DNA of 21,852 nucleotides from the NCBI GenBank assembly GCA_031376425.1, contig JANMDR010000184.1:1-21852 (forward strand). Reading direction: 5' to 3'. The position numbers and the translations under genes were made by a program. The notes under the pieces were generated by a model. It did no database searches, was not told the DNA's origin, and saw only the letters and a program-made list of their open reading frames with translations. The stretch is from JANMDR01 sp031376425 (lineage in GTDB: Bacteria > Pseudomonadota > Gammaproteobacteria > Burkholderiales > Usitatibacteraceae). Below are positions 1 through 6,145 of this stretch, in pieces (position 1 is the stretch's first letter; each line of letters starts with the position of its first letter).

Positions 1-527
1 ATCGGCACCAAGCAGGCGACGCGTGCTGTGGTGCTCGGCACCACAAACGCCAGCAAGAAGCCCACCATCATCGCGCCGATAACAATATTATTGGTGCGCG
101 CATTCACCTTGGATAGCACCACCAGTGCTATACGCCGATCAAGCCCCGTCGCCGTCATCGCGGCCGCGATAAAGCAAGCAGCCGCCACTAAAGCCACAGC
201 ACTGTTTGAAAACCCTGTTAGCGCTAGCGCCAGCGCGGCGCTGGTGCCCATATCAGGGCCTGTAGGCTTCGCCGCATCGGGTACGTAGGCCAATAAAAAA
301 ACCATCAACGCGCCAATTACTATCGCACTCACGGCATAGTCAAGTGCTTCTGTCATCCACACAATAACGGCAAACGCAAGAATGCCCAGCATTATCTGAC
401 CAGCCAATGGCAGAGCGATGGGTGTAGGCATACTCACTACAGCCAGTAAGGCCGCTATAGCTGCAAACAAGCCCGTCCGCTTGACGGTGATACCAGCCCA
501 AAGTTTGCTTGTTGGTTCGGAGTTCAT
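1..527 (-). CDS. DASS/SLC13-type anion permease, N-terminal part (runs off window)
   Basis: The reverse strand is open from an ATG at 527-525 to the window edge, giving 175 codons of a very hydrophobic protein. Several membrane segments are visible, including one ending ILAFAVIVWMTEALDYAVSA and one around AIMVGFLLAFVVPSTTARVA. The last stretch resembles the conserved S-N/T-T-A-R motif of divalent anion:sodium symporters and CitT/2-oxoglutarate-malate type carriers, which move di- and tricarboxylates across the inner membrane. The substrate cannot be told from this part. The gene is divergent from the usp genes and shares a control region holding a perfect FNR-type box. The C-terminal half lies outside the window, so integrity is unknown. 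It could also be a related ArsB/NhaD-superfamily permease. Confidence 0.75.
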   Translation of the reverse strand, partial: MNSEPTSKLWAGITVKRTGLFAAIAALLAVVSMPTPIALPLAGQIMLGILAFAVIVWMTEALDYAVSAIVIGALMVFLLAYVPDAAKPTGPDMGTSAALALALTGFSNSAVALVAAACFIAAAMTATGLDRRIALVVLSKVNARTNNIVIGAMMVGFLLAFVVPSTTARVACLVP

Positions 528-640
528 TTGGGGTCGCCCACCTTTCTTTGTGTAGCGTCGTAAGTTTGGTTGGTAATATCCTTAAACAGGATAACTATTA
601 ACCATAGCAACGAGTTTATAGCGACACAAAAGCCCCTGTA

Positions 641-654
641 TTGATCTTAATCAA
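641..654. promoter_or_regulatory. Perfect FNR/Anr-type box
   Basis: TTGATCTTAATCAA is an exact match to the FNR/Anr consensus TTGAT-N4-ATCAA. It lies between the divergent permease and the usp genes. On the minus strand a TATAAA sits at 620-615, placing the box about 39 to 41 bases upstream of a possible start for the permease, close to a class II arrangement. That it serves the permease is an inference. Confidence 0.6.
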
Positions 655-740
655 GTAGGGCGAAGATATGGGGCGATGGTGCAGACAGGCGCGCAACCAG
701 ATATGTGGGTGGTGAATTGTCCCCCCTAAATGAAAGTTCA

Positions 741-782
741 TTGCGTTAGATCAAAGTGCTCTGCTTACCTAACACGTAGTAT
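741..782 (+). promoter_or_regulatory. Candidate FNR/Anr-activated class II promoter before the usp genes
   Basis: TTGCGTTAGATCAA (741-754) matches TTGAT-N4-ATCAA at 8 of 10 defined positions. A -10-like TAGTAT lies at 777-782, predicting a transcription start near 789. The box centre would then be at about -41.5, the classical position for FNR-type activation. There is no good separate -35. USP genes are commonly under FNR/Anr control in proteobacteria, so the context fits. Confidence 0.5.
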
Positions 783-809
783 CAAGCCTTCTACTTTGAG
801 GGGCTGAGG

Positions 810-938
810 ATGTTCAAGCGAATTTTGATCGTGACCGACGGTAGTACCTTGTCGAGTCAGGTTATTGCACCCGACGAAACGCGCAATATCCTCACCCGTT
901 CCATCATTCCTATTTTGTCTATTTTGGTATTGAGATAA
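810..938 (+). pseudogene. Remnant of a universal stress protein gene (42 codons)
   Basis: An ATG at 810, preceded by a GAGG-containing ribosome site (798-809), opens a 42-codon frame. It begins MFKRILIVTDGSTLSSQVIA, a typical USP N-terminus (beta strand 1 and the ATP-binding Asp). After about 21 residues the similarity stops and the frame ends in a short unrelated tail at TAA 936-938. The rest of the usual 140-residue domain, including the G2xG9xG(S/T) motif, is missing. It lies 6 bases upstream of an intact usp, so it is probably the stump of a tandem paralogue after an internal deletion. It could still be translated as a leader peptide. Confidence 0.6.
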
Positions 939-944
939 TTAAAA

Positions 945-1367
945 ATGAAAATATTACTAGCGGCAGATGGCAGTAAATTCACTAAAAAAGCGCTCGCTTT
1001 TTTAGTCACCCATGAAACCCTTCTTGCCGAAGGCAACGAGGTTCACGTTCTCTATGTGCACCCGAGTTTCCCGCCTCGCGTCAAAAGCTTCGTTTCGCGC
1101 GAGGTACTGACGGACTATCAATCAGATGAGGCCGAAAAAGTACTTGCACCTATCCGCAAATTTTTGCAGCGCCACCCAGTGAAGTTTCAAGTTAGTTGGG
1201 TTGTCGGTGTAGCGGCAGATGAAATTGTAAAAACGGCTGATCGTGAAAAAGTACATCTCATTATGATGGGCACCCACGGCCACGGGCTGTTGAGCCGCGT
1301 ATTGCTTGGATCTGTGGCACAACGAGTCGTAGCTAGCTGTGATGTGCCGATTTTGCTGGTGAAGTAA
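945..1367 (+). CDS. Universal stress protein (UspA family)
   Basis: This 140-residue single-domain USP is of normal family length. It starts MKILLAADGSKFTKKAL, with the conserved Asp near residue 8, and ends with the ATP-binding signature G109-T-H-G112-x9-G122-S123 and the final strand DVPILLVK. USPs are cytoplasmic nucleotide-binding proteins that help survival under oxygen limitation, stasis or other stress; the precise action is not known from sequence. The ATG at 945 has only a weak ribosome site and lies 6 bases after the stop of the truncated usp remnant, so translation may depend on coupling to that short frame. Transcription probably comes from the FNR-type promoter at 741-782. Confidence 0.9.
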   Translation: MKILLAADGSKFTKKALAFLVTHETLLAEGNEVHVLYVHPSFPPRVKSFVSREVLTDYQSDEAEKVLAPIRKFLQRHPVKFQVSWVVGVAADEIVKTADREKVHLIMMGTHGHGLLSRVLLGSVAQRVVASCDVPILLVK

Positions 1368-1423
1368 TACCGTACTTCTAGTGCGTTACTGCTACAGATG
1401 TTCAGCTATCGTGTTGAACCGGA

Positions 1424-1634
1424 TTTCCGCGACAAAAACATTGCATCACCATAACTAAAAAACCGATATTTCTGCGCAATAGCGTGGATATAGGCTGCGC
1501 GAATTTCCGCGTAACCGGCGAAGGCGCTTACCAACATTAATAGGGTGGATTTAGGTAAGTGGAAGTTGGTGATTAAGCAATCTACCAGCTTAAACTGTTA
1601 GCCTGGCGTAACGAATAAGCTGGTATCGGCGCTG
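1424..1634 (-). pseudogene. Decayed duplicate of the queA 3' end
   Basis: This 211-bp stretch aligns without gaps to 2773-2983 inside the intact queA, at a constant offset of 1349 bases, with about 19 differences by eye (roughly 91 percent identity). On the reverse strand it encodes the QueA C-terminal region, including a recognisable ITNFHLPKSTLLMLVSAFAG stretch. A Tyr codon has become TAA (GGCTAACAG), and no start is present. It is a non-functional fragment left by a local duplication or an insertion at the end of queA. Confidence 0.85.
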
Positions 1635-1675
1635 TTTATTCTGGGGGAAGAAATAGTCTCCACGGGTCAGCCTAG

Positions 1676-2111
1676 TGTGCGCTCAAATATATTGGGTCAA
1701 CTCAGGGGGGGGATTCCATCATCATAAGTGAAACTATCTCTAAAGCCCAATCAAGCCTGCGTTTAACCTAGAAACAGCAGTTGGACGCATGTGAGTGTGC
1801 GATTTTGGGACTTCCTAGCAAGGCGCGCCTACGACGCTGGCTTCACCCTGCTAGGAGGAGCAACGCCGCTAGGGAGTTTCAAAATCGTGCAATCACATGC
1901 GTAGCGCTCTCACCCAATCGGTGACGACGTAGAAACCTCGAAATACCAATAAACTCAGGCTTCTCCGAATAACTCTAGCGGTCAACTGCTGTTTCTAGGT
2001 TTAAAAGCAGGAGAAACGGCCTATACCATTCGGTTTGGTCGCGTGCACCTTTGGGGCAGAGGCTGGAATATGGTGGCCTTTGAAGTGGTGGTGGCCGAGC
2101 CGATTGCGTAG
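1676..2111 (+). pseudogene. 3' end of an unrecognised gene, split by the inverted-repeat element
   Basis: When the element at 1767-1999 and one TTTAA copy are removed, one frame runs without a stop from just after a TAG at 1673-1675 to the TAG at 2109-2111. It encodes about 70 residues with a protein-like composition, including KYIGSTQGGDSIIISETISK before the insertion and AYTIRFGRVHLWGRGWNMV after it, ending VAEPIA. I do not recognise the family. The 5' part is missing, since the sequence before 1635 is the queA fragment. The rejoined frame supports both a former gene and the assigned insertion site. Confidence 0.55.
1767..1999. mobile_element. Small non-coding inverted-repeat element (MITE-like), copy 1, 233 bp
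   Basis: The ends are CCTAGAAACAGCAGTTG (left) and its near-perfect complement CAACTGCTGTTTCTAGG (right), flanked on both sides by TTTAA (1762-1766 and 2000-2004), a likely 5-bp target duplication. A second, longer copy lies at 13060-13340. No transposase frame fits in 233 bp, so mobility would depend on an enzyme elsewhere. The CCTAG terminus recalls IS1380-family ends such as those of ISEcp1, but this link is only a suggestion. Inside, arms at 1784-1807 and 1880-1904 can form a long imperfect hairpin. Confidence 0.8.
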
Positions 2112-2119
2112 CTGTCGCG

Positions 2120-2383
2120 CTATTGTGTGTAATGGTAGCGGCAACTGATGACGATAATATCGGTTGCCGTTGCCCGATAAACCAAGCGGTTTTTTTCATT
2201 GATGCGGCGCGAGAAATAGCCCTTTAAATTCGCCGTCAGGGGCTCGGGCTTACCGATACCGCCAAAGGGATCTCGTGTTGCGGCCTCGATTAAAATATTG
2301 ATACGTTTGAGCGTTTTACGGTCTTGGCTTTGCCAAAAAATATATTGCTCCCGCGCATCTGGCGTGAATGAAATTGCTAACAC
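2120..2383 (-). CDS. yoeB: YoeB/Txe-family toxin (ribosome-dependent mRNA interferase)
   Basis: This 87-residue protein has the size and motifs of YoeB. Its ending, SRRINEKNRLVYRATATDII followed by VISCRYHYTQ, matches the family's conserved C-terminal block, with the catalytic-type Glu in GKPEPL, the Arg pair in SRRI and the His in CRYHY. YoeB cleaves mRNA in the ribosomal A site and is held inactive by YefM. The GTG start at 2383-2381 lies 10 bases after the antitoxin stop, in the usual antitoxin-first order. No strong ribosome site is seen, so translation is probably coupled to the antitoxin. All key residues appear intact, which is notable because the antitoxin start is damaged. Its stop is 8 bases from the convergent gene fragment at 2111. 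Confidence 0.88.
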   Translation of the reverse strand: MLAISFTPDAREQYIFWQSQDRKTLKRINILIEAATRDPFGGIGKPEPLTANLKGYFSRRINEKNRLVYRATATDIIVISCRYHYTQ

Positions 2384-2393
2384 AAGCTATTTT

Positions 2394-2615
2394 TTATTGA
2401 GTAAGCACAAGCTCGTGCCGCGAAAATTGAGCCGCCTGGTCTTGCGCAATACTGTTCTGTAAATGCGTTGGATTTGCAGGCGATGACAACAAGTAAATCG
2501 TTTCCATCATGCTGTCATAATGCGCGCGAGACATTAAAACGGTATCGGACCCATCGCGTCGGTTAATTACTGCAATGTCATGATCGTCTGAAACGGCGTC
2601 TAGTAAAGATTTCAA
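2394..2615 (-). CDS. yefM: YefM/Phd-family antitoxin, N-terminus broken by a 32-bp duplication
   Basis: The frame encodes 73 residues beginning (TTG start) KSLLDAVSDDHDIAVINRRD and continuing through VLMSRAHYDSMMETIYLLSS, typical of YefM. The expected N-terminus MRIVSYTEARNS is encoded upstream from an ATG at 2683-2681. A tandem duplication of 32 bases (2605-2636, 2637-2668) shifts that frame, which now stops at TGA 2614-2612 after 23 codons. The stop overlaps the TTG (2615-2613) as TTGA, so ribosomes could restart there and make an antitoxin lacking the first 12 residues. In YefM/Phd proteins the N-terminal part dimerises and binds DNA, and the C-terminal part neutralises the toxin. Toxin binding may therefore survive while autorepression is weakened. 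It may instead be a pseudogene or a sequencing artefact. Confidence 0.75.
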   Translation of the reverse strand: MKSLLDAVSDDHDIAVINRRDGSDTVLMSRAHYDSMMETIYLLSSPANPTHLQNSIAQDQAAQFSRHELVLTQ

Positions 2616-2668
2616 CGAGTTGCGTGCTTCAGTATAAAAGATTTCAACGAGTTGCGTGCTTCAGTATA
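2605..2668. repeat. 32-bp perfect tandem duplication in the antitoxin start
   Basis: The 32 bases 2605-2636 are repeated exactly at 2637-2668. The unit covers codons about 5 to 15 of the antitoxin. Thirty-two is not a multiple of three, so the duplication shifts the frame. Confidence 0.95.
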
Positions 2669-2703
2669 ACTGACGATGCGCATAAACCCCCCGAAAATTA
2701 AGT

Positions 2704-2721
2704 TGAACAGGTTATTGTACA
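2704..2721. promoter_or_regulatory. Putative YefM-YoeB operator overlapping the promoter
   Basis: TGTACA (2716-2721) and TGAACA (2704-2709, reading TGTTCA on the coding strand) are spaced 12 bases apart, about one helical turn. Palindromes with a TGTACA core are the known binding sites of YefM-YoeB in E. coli. On the coding (minus) strand the sequence contains a -10-like TACAAT overlapping the TGTACA. A G-rich ribosome site (GGGGGG) precedes the original ATG at 2683. Confidence 0.55.
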
Positions 2722-2757
2722 GGTTTTAAATAAAAGATACTGTCTTAAAAACGCTTT

Positions 2758-3810
2758 TTAAAAGGCGGTATCTTTCCGCGACAAAAACATCGCATCACCA
2801 TAGCTAAAAAACCGATATTTTTGCGCTATAGCGTGGGCGTAGGCTGCACGAATTTCGGCGTAACCGGCGAAGGCGCTTACTAGCATTAATAGGGTTGATT
2901 TCGGTAAATGGAAGTTGGTGACTAAGCAATCTACCAGCTTAAACTGATAGCCTAGTGTAACGAATAAGCTGGTCTCGGCGCTGCCCGCTACTAATTTTCC
3001 ATCGATGCTTGCAGATTCCAAAGTACGCATGGATGTCGTGCCCACACAAATTACGCGTCCGCCATTAGCCTTGGTGGTGTTGATCGCAGTCGCAGTTTCA
3101 GCGCTCACCACATAGCGTTCGCTGTGCATGATGTGGGTGGCGATATCGTCGCGCACGGGGCGGAAGGTGCCCGCACCAACGTGTAGCGTGACGTAGGCGA
3201 GTTGCACACCGCGTGCACGCAAGGCAGCTAACATCGCATCATCAAAATGTAGACCGGCGGTGGGGGCGGCAACCGAGCCGCGATGTTGGGCGTATACCGT
3301 TTGATAGCGGGCAGCATCGGCGGCGTCGGGGGTGTGAGTGATGTAAGGCGGCAAGGGCAGAGCACCTATTTGGGCGATAATTTCATAGGCATCAGGTATG
3401 TCTTCGCCGAGAAATTCTAAAACAAATAAATCATCTTCTCGGCGCAACATGCGCGCTTCTACACGATTTTCACCACTGCCAAAATGCAGTATTGATCCCG
3501 GTTTGGGTGACTTACTCGCCCGTAGATGCACGAGCACTGTGGCGTTGCTTTCAGCGCTTAACACCCGTTCAACCAATGCTTCTACGCGGCCACCAGAGGC
3601 TTTTTCACCAAATAAGCGTGCATTAATAACTTTGGTATCGTTAAACACCATCACATCGCCCGAGCGGGTTAGGTTCAGTAGCTCGGCGAATTTGCGATCA
3701 ATATTAGTTGCGCCATCCAAATGCAATAAACGGCTTTCACCACGCACTGTTGGCGGGTGTTGGGCGATGAGTTCTGGTGGCAAAATATAGTCAAAGTCGG
3801 CAAGATTCAT
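2758..3810 (-). CDS. queA: S-adenosylmethionine:tRNA ribosyltransferase-isomerase (QueA)
   Basis: This 350-residue protein has the normal length of QueA, which transfers and isomerises the ribosyl part of S-adenosylmethionine onto preQ1 at the wobble base of tRNAs with GUN anticodons, forming epoxyqueuosine. Recognisable blocks are FDYILPPELIAQHP at the N-terminus, VFNDTKVINARLFG, VAAPTAGLHF, LHVGAGTFRPV and VTNFHLPKSTLLMLVSAFAG. The ATG at 3810 is preferred over an upstream in-frame start at 3849, because the family begins at MNLADFDY and the extra 13 codons overlap the tRNA terminator. The gene follows tRNA-Leu on the same strand. Part of its 3' end is duplicated at 1424-1634. No tgt gene is visible in the window. 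Confidence 0.97.
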   Translation of the reverse strand: MNLADFDYILPPELIAQHPPTVRGESRLLHLDGATNIDRKFAELLNLTRSGDVMVFNDTKVINARLFGEKASGGRVEALVERVLSAESNATVLVHLRASKSPKPGSILHFGSGENRVEARMLRREDDLFVLEFLGEDIPDAYEIIAQIGALPLPPYITHTPDAADAARYQTVYAQHRGSVAAPTAGLHFDDAMLAALRARGVQLAYVTLHVGAGTFRPVRDDIATHIMHSERYVVSAETATAINTTKANGGRVICVGTTSMRTLESASIDGKLVAGSAETSLFVTLGYQFKLVDCLVTNFHLPKSTLLMLVSAFAGYAEIRAAYAHAIAQKYRFFSYGDAMFLSRKDTAF

Positions 3811-3835
3811 GGCGTAATCAATAGAAGTACTGCAT

Positions 3836-3871
3836 AAACAAAAAACCACACGCTCAATGAGGGTGTGGTTT
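3836..3871 (-). terminator. Rho-independent terminator of tRNA-Leu
   Basis: Perfect 9-bp arms AAACCACAC (3843-3851) and GTGTGGTTT (3863-3871) are followed on the minus strand by a T-rich tail (3845-3836). It lies 33 bases downstream of the tRNA 3' end and upstream of the queA start. Confidence 0.85.
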
Positions 3872-3903
3872 CATGATTGGAGCAAATTATTACAAAAACA
3901 GGG

Positions 3904-3990
3904 TGGTGCCGAAAGCCGGAATCGAACCGGCACGCTATTGCTAGCGCGGGATTTTGAGTCCCGTGCGTCTACCAGTTCCGCCATCCCGGC
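3904..3990 (-). tRNA. tRNA-Leu (CAA anticodon)
   Basis: Read on the minus strand, the 87-nt sequence folds as a long-variable-arm tRNA. Acceptor GCCGGGA (3990-3984) pairs with TTTCGGC with two G-U pairs, followed by discriminator A and an encoded CCA (3906-3904). The D-arm contains GGCGGAACTGGTAGACGC, typical of tRNA-Leu. The anticodon stem is CGGGA/TCCCG with loop CTCAAAA, giving anticodon CAA for leucine codon UUG. The variable arm GCTAGCAATAGC and T-arm GCCGGTTCGATTCCGGC are complete. Confidence 0.97.
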
Positions 3991-4013
3991 ACGCGGTGCT
4001 ACAGTAGACCAAT

Positions 4014-4043
4014 ATTATAGCCCAAAATTGCGTCTGTTTTCAA
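4014..4043 (-). promoter_or_regulatory. Sigma-70 promoter of tRNA-Leu
   Basis: On the minus strand TTGAAA (4043-4038), an 18-base spacer and a perfect TATAAT (4019-4014) predict a start near 4007, about 17 bases before the tRNA. Confidence 0.8.
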
Positions 4044-4116
4044 GTTAAGCGATTGCAAGCAATGAAGCTAAGATGAAAAATATTGGGGTATTGGCAGTTA
4101 GCGAACCTGCTTGCCC

Positions 4117-4122
4117 TATAAT
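4117..4122 (+). promoter_or_regulatory. -10 element of the ABC exporter operon
   Basis: A perfect TATAAT lies 26 to 32 bases before the GTG start cluster. The best -35-like hexamer, TTGGCA at 4091-4096, is 20 bases away, which is longer than usual, so an activator may be needed. Its position argues against the more upstream ATG at 4073 as the start of the adaptor gene. Confidence 0.45.
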
Positions 4123-4153
4123 TAGCATACTAAAAATTTCTAGGGTGGTGAGT

Positions 4154-5374
4154 GTGAGTGCCGATCTATCAAAACTAAAAATATCTCGTGAAGACAAAGC
4201 CTTTGCTAACGGTGCGCCGGTGCGTAAGCGCGGCAAGTGGAAGTGGTTAGCGTTTTTAGGTACGCCGCTGCTACTAATTGGAGCTTGGTTTTTTAATGCG
4301 CAATCGCGACCGCAATCAGTAGAGTTAGCCACTGTTGCCCAAGCTTATCCATCACAGGTAGTCACGATTCTGAATGCAACTGGGCGGGTTTCAGCCCAGC
4401 GCAAAGCATCGGTTTCAACTAAGGCAACCGGACGGTTGGAATTTTTAGGTGTGCGTGAAGGCTCGGTGGTGAAAGCAGGCGAAATTATCGCCCGCATCGA
4501 AAACAAAGATGTGACTGCCACCCAAGATCAAGCACAAGCGGGGTTGCGGGCGGCGAAGGCAAATTTAGAGCAGGGCTTGGCCGAAATGCGGGATGCGCAA
4601 AGCAATTTAACGCGCTCAAAAGACTTAGCGGCAAAGAACTTCATTTCGTCTGCAACCCTAGATACTGCTGCAGCGCGATTTGATAAATCTAAAGCCGCCG
4701 TGGCGAGCCTAAATGGTGCTATTGACGTGGCACAAGCCAATGTTCGCGCCACGATGGTTTCCGTTGAACAAACCTTAATTCGCGCGCCCTTTGATGGTGT
4801 AGTGCTTACTAAAAATGCCAATGTGGGCGATATTATTACCCCATTTTCATCTGCAGTAGATTCGAAAGGTGCGGTGGTAAATATGGCGGATATGGACACT
4901 TTAGAAGTGGAGGCCGACGTATCAGAAACGGCTATCAGTAAAATCGCCGTCGGCATGCCCGTAGAAATTCAGTTGGATGCTTTTACCGAACTACGTTTGG
5001 CTGGCAAAATTAGCCGCATGGTGCCAACTATTGACCGCAGCAAAGCCACGCTGTTGGTGAAGGTGGAGTTTGTTGAACGTGATCCCCGCGTGTTGCCGGA
5101 TATGAGTGCCAAAGTGGCATTTTTATCGCGCCCCTTGCTAGGCGCTGAACGTACGCCAGTAGTGGCAATCAGCCCAACAGCGGTAACTAAGCGTGATGGC
5201 AAAGACGTGGTGTTTGTGGTCACTGATAACAAGGTAAAGCAGGTGCCAGTTACCTTGGGTGAAAAAATCGGTGATGCAACACGTGTGTCGGGTGTTAAGC
5301 CAGGCGATAAAGTGGTGCAATCGCCGAATGAAAAGCTGCTCGACGGCGCAACCATTGTGATTGCTAAGAAATAA
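4154..5374 (+). CDS. Periplasmic adaptor of an ABC exporter (HlyD/MacA-like)
   Basis: With this start the protein has about 406 residues: a cytoplasmic tail, a single membrane anchor (about 31-47, WLAFLGTPLLLIGAWFF), a biotinyl-lipoyl-like domain split around an alpha-helical hairpin (ATGRLEFLGVREGSVVKAGE, then Ala/Gln-rich helices at about 125-200, then IRAPFDGVVLTKNANVGD), and beta-barrel and membrane-proximal domains. This is the layout of membrane-fusion proteins that connect an inner-membrane transporter to an outer-membrane channel. GTG codons at 4145, 4148 and 4154 are all in frame; 4154 has an AGGG at a suitable distance (4142-4145). An in-frame ATG at 4073 lies upstream of the TATAAT and adds residues atypical of the family. 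The ATPase gene follows after 2 bases. No TolC-like gene is nearby. Confidence 0.88.
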   Translation: MSADLSKLKISREDKAFANGAPVRKRGKWKWLAFLGTPLLLIGAWFFNAQSRPQSVELATVAQAYPSQVVTILNATGRVSAQRKASVSTKATGRLEFLGVREGSVVKAGEIIARIENKDVTATQDQAQAGLRAAKANLEQGLAEMRDAQSNLTRSKDLAAKNFISSATLDTAAARFDKSKAAVASLNGAIDVAQANVRATMVSVEQTLIRAPFDGVVLTKNANVGDIITPFSSAVDSKGAVVNMADMDTLEVEADVSETAISKIAVGMPVEIQLDAFTELRLAGKISRMVPTIDRSKATLLVKVEFVERDPRVLPDMSAKVAFLSRPLLGAERTPVVAISPTAVTKRDGKDVVFVVTDNKVKQVPVTLGEKIGDATRVSGVKPGDKVVQSPNEKLLDGATIVIAKK

Positions 5375-5376
5375 TC

Positions 5377-6069
5377 ATGGCAACTGAAATAACTGCGCGA
5401 CCCTTGGTTGATATTCGCAACCTCGTTAAATCGTACCGTCGTGGCGATCAAATAGTACCGGTTTTGCGCGATATTACTTTAGCGGTGCAAGAAGGCGAGT
5501 TTATCGCCCTAATGGGACCTTCCGGTTCCGGTAAAAGTACCTTGCTAAATTTAATTGCAGGCATTGATAAGCCCGATGCTGGCACGCTGGAAATCGCGGG
5601 TTGCGATATTACGGGTTTAAGCGAAGGTGATCTGGCGCGTTGGCGTGCGGCTAACGTCGGGTTTATTTTTCAGTTTTATAATTTAATGCCCGTATTGAAT
5701 GCCTATGAAAACGTTGAACTGCCGTTGCAGCTTACTAATTTAAGCCGAGCCGAGCGGCGCGAGCGCGTAGAAATGACTTTAGGCTTAGTGAATTTATCTG
5801 ATCGTATGGATCATTACCCCAATGAACTTTCGGGTGGTCAGCAGCAGCGTGTTGCCATTGCCCGCGCCATCGTCACCGACCCAACGGTGCTGGTGTGTGA
5901 TGAACCTACAGGTGACTTAGATAGAAGCTCTGCCGAAGAAGTATTGGGCATGCTCACGCGCCTAAATGCAGAAATGAAAAAGACCATCATCATGGTGACT
6001 CACGATACCCATGCCGCACAAACCGCGCGGCGCATGGTGCATTTGGATAAGGGTGAATTGAGTAATTAG
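5377..6069 (+). CDS. ABC exporter ATPase (MacB/LolD type)
   Basis: This 230-residue protein is a free-standing nucleotide-binding subunit. It shows Walker A GPSGSGKS (47-54), the Q-loop at FIFQFYNLMP (Q99), signature LSGGQ (151-155), Walker B VLVCDEP (171-177) with catalytic E176, D-loop after GDLD, and the switch His in VTHD (H209). Sequence and length fit the LolD/MacB/FtsE group that works with FtsX-type permeases and acts on periplasmic or membrane-extracted substrates. It starts 2 bases after the adaptor stop and is followed by two permease genes, so it should power a complex containing both. It cannot be called LolD, because that operon has different neighbours. Confidence 0.95.
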   Translation: MATEITARPLVDIRNLVKSYRRGDQIVPVLRDITLAVQEGEFIALMGPSGSGKSTLLNLIAGIDKPDAGTLEIAGCDITGLSEGDLARWRAANVGFIFQFYNLMPVLNAYENVELPLQLTNLSRAERRERVEMTLGLVNLSDRMDHYPNELSGGQQQRVAIARAIVTDPTVLVCDEPTGDLDRSSAEEVLGMLTRLNAEMKKTIIMVTHDTHAAQTARRMVHLDKGELSN

Positions 6070-6145
6070 CAATTAAGCATAACCCAAAGACAATAAGCCG
6101 GAGACGCTCTATTTTAGGGCTATTTCAGGTATAGATAGAGCTACA

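Noticed and set aside
28..288. 86-codon plus-strand frame
   Set aside because: It is the complement of the hydrophobic permease on the minus strand, which has a clear family motif and a start at 527.
1975..2199. 74-codon minus-strand frame
   Set aside because: It crosses the mobile element end and overlaps the YoeB coding region in another frame, with no family features.
3857..4048. 63-codon plus-strand frame with ESRNRTGTLLLARDFESRA
   Set aside because: It is the antisense of tRNA-Leu, a common false gene call.
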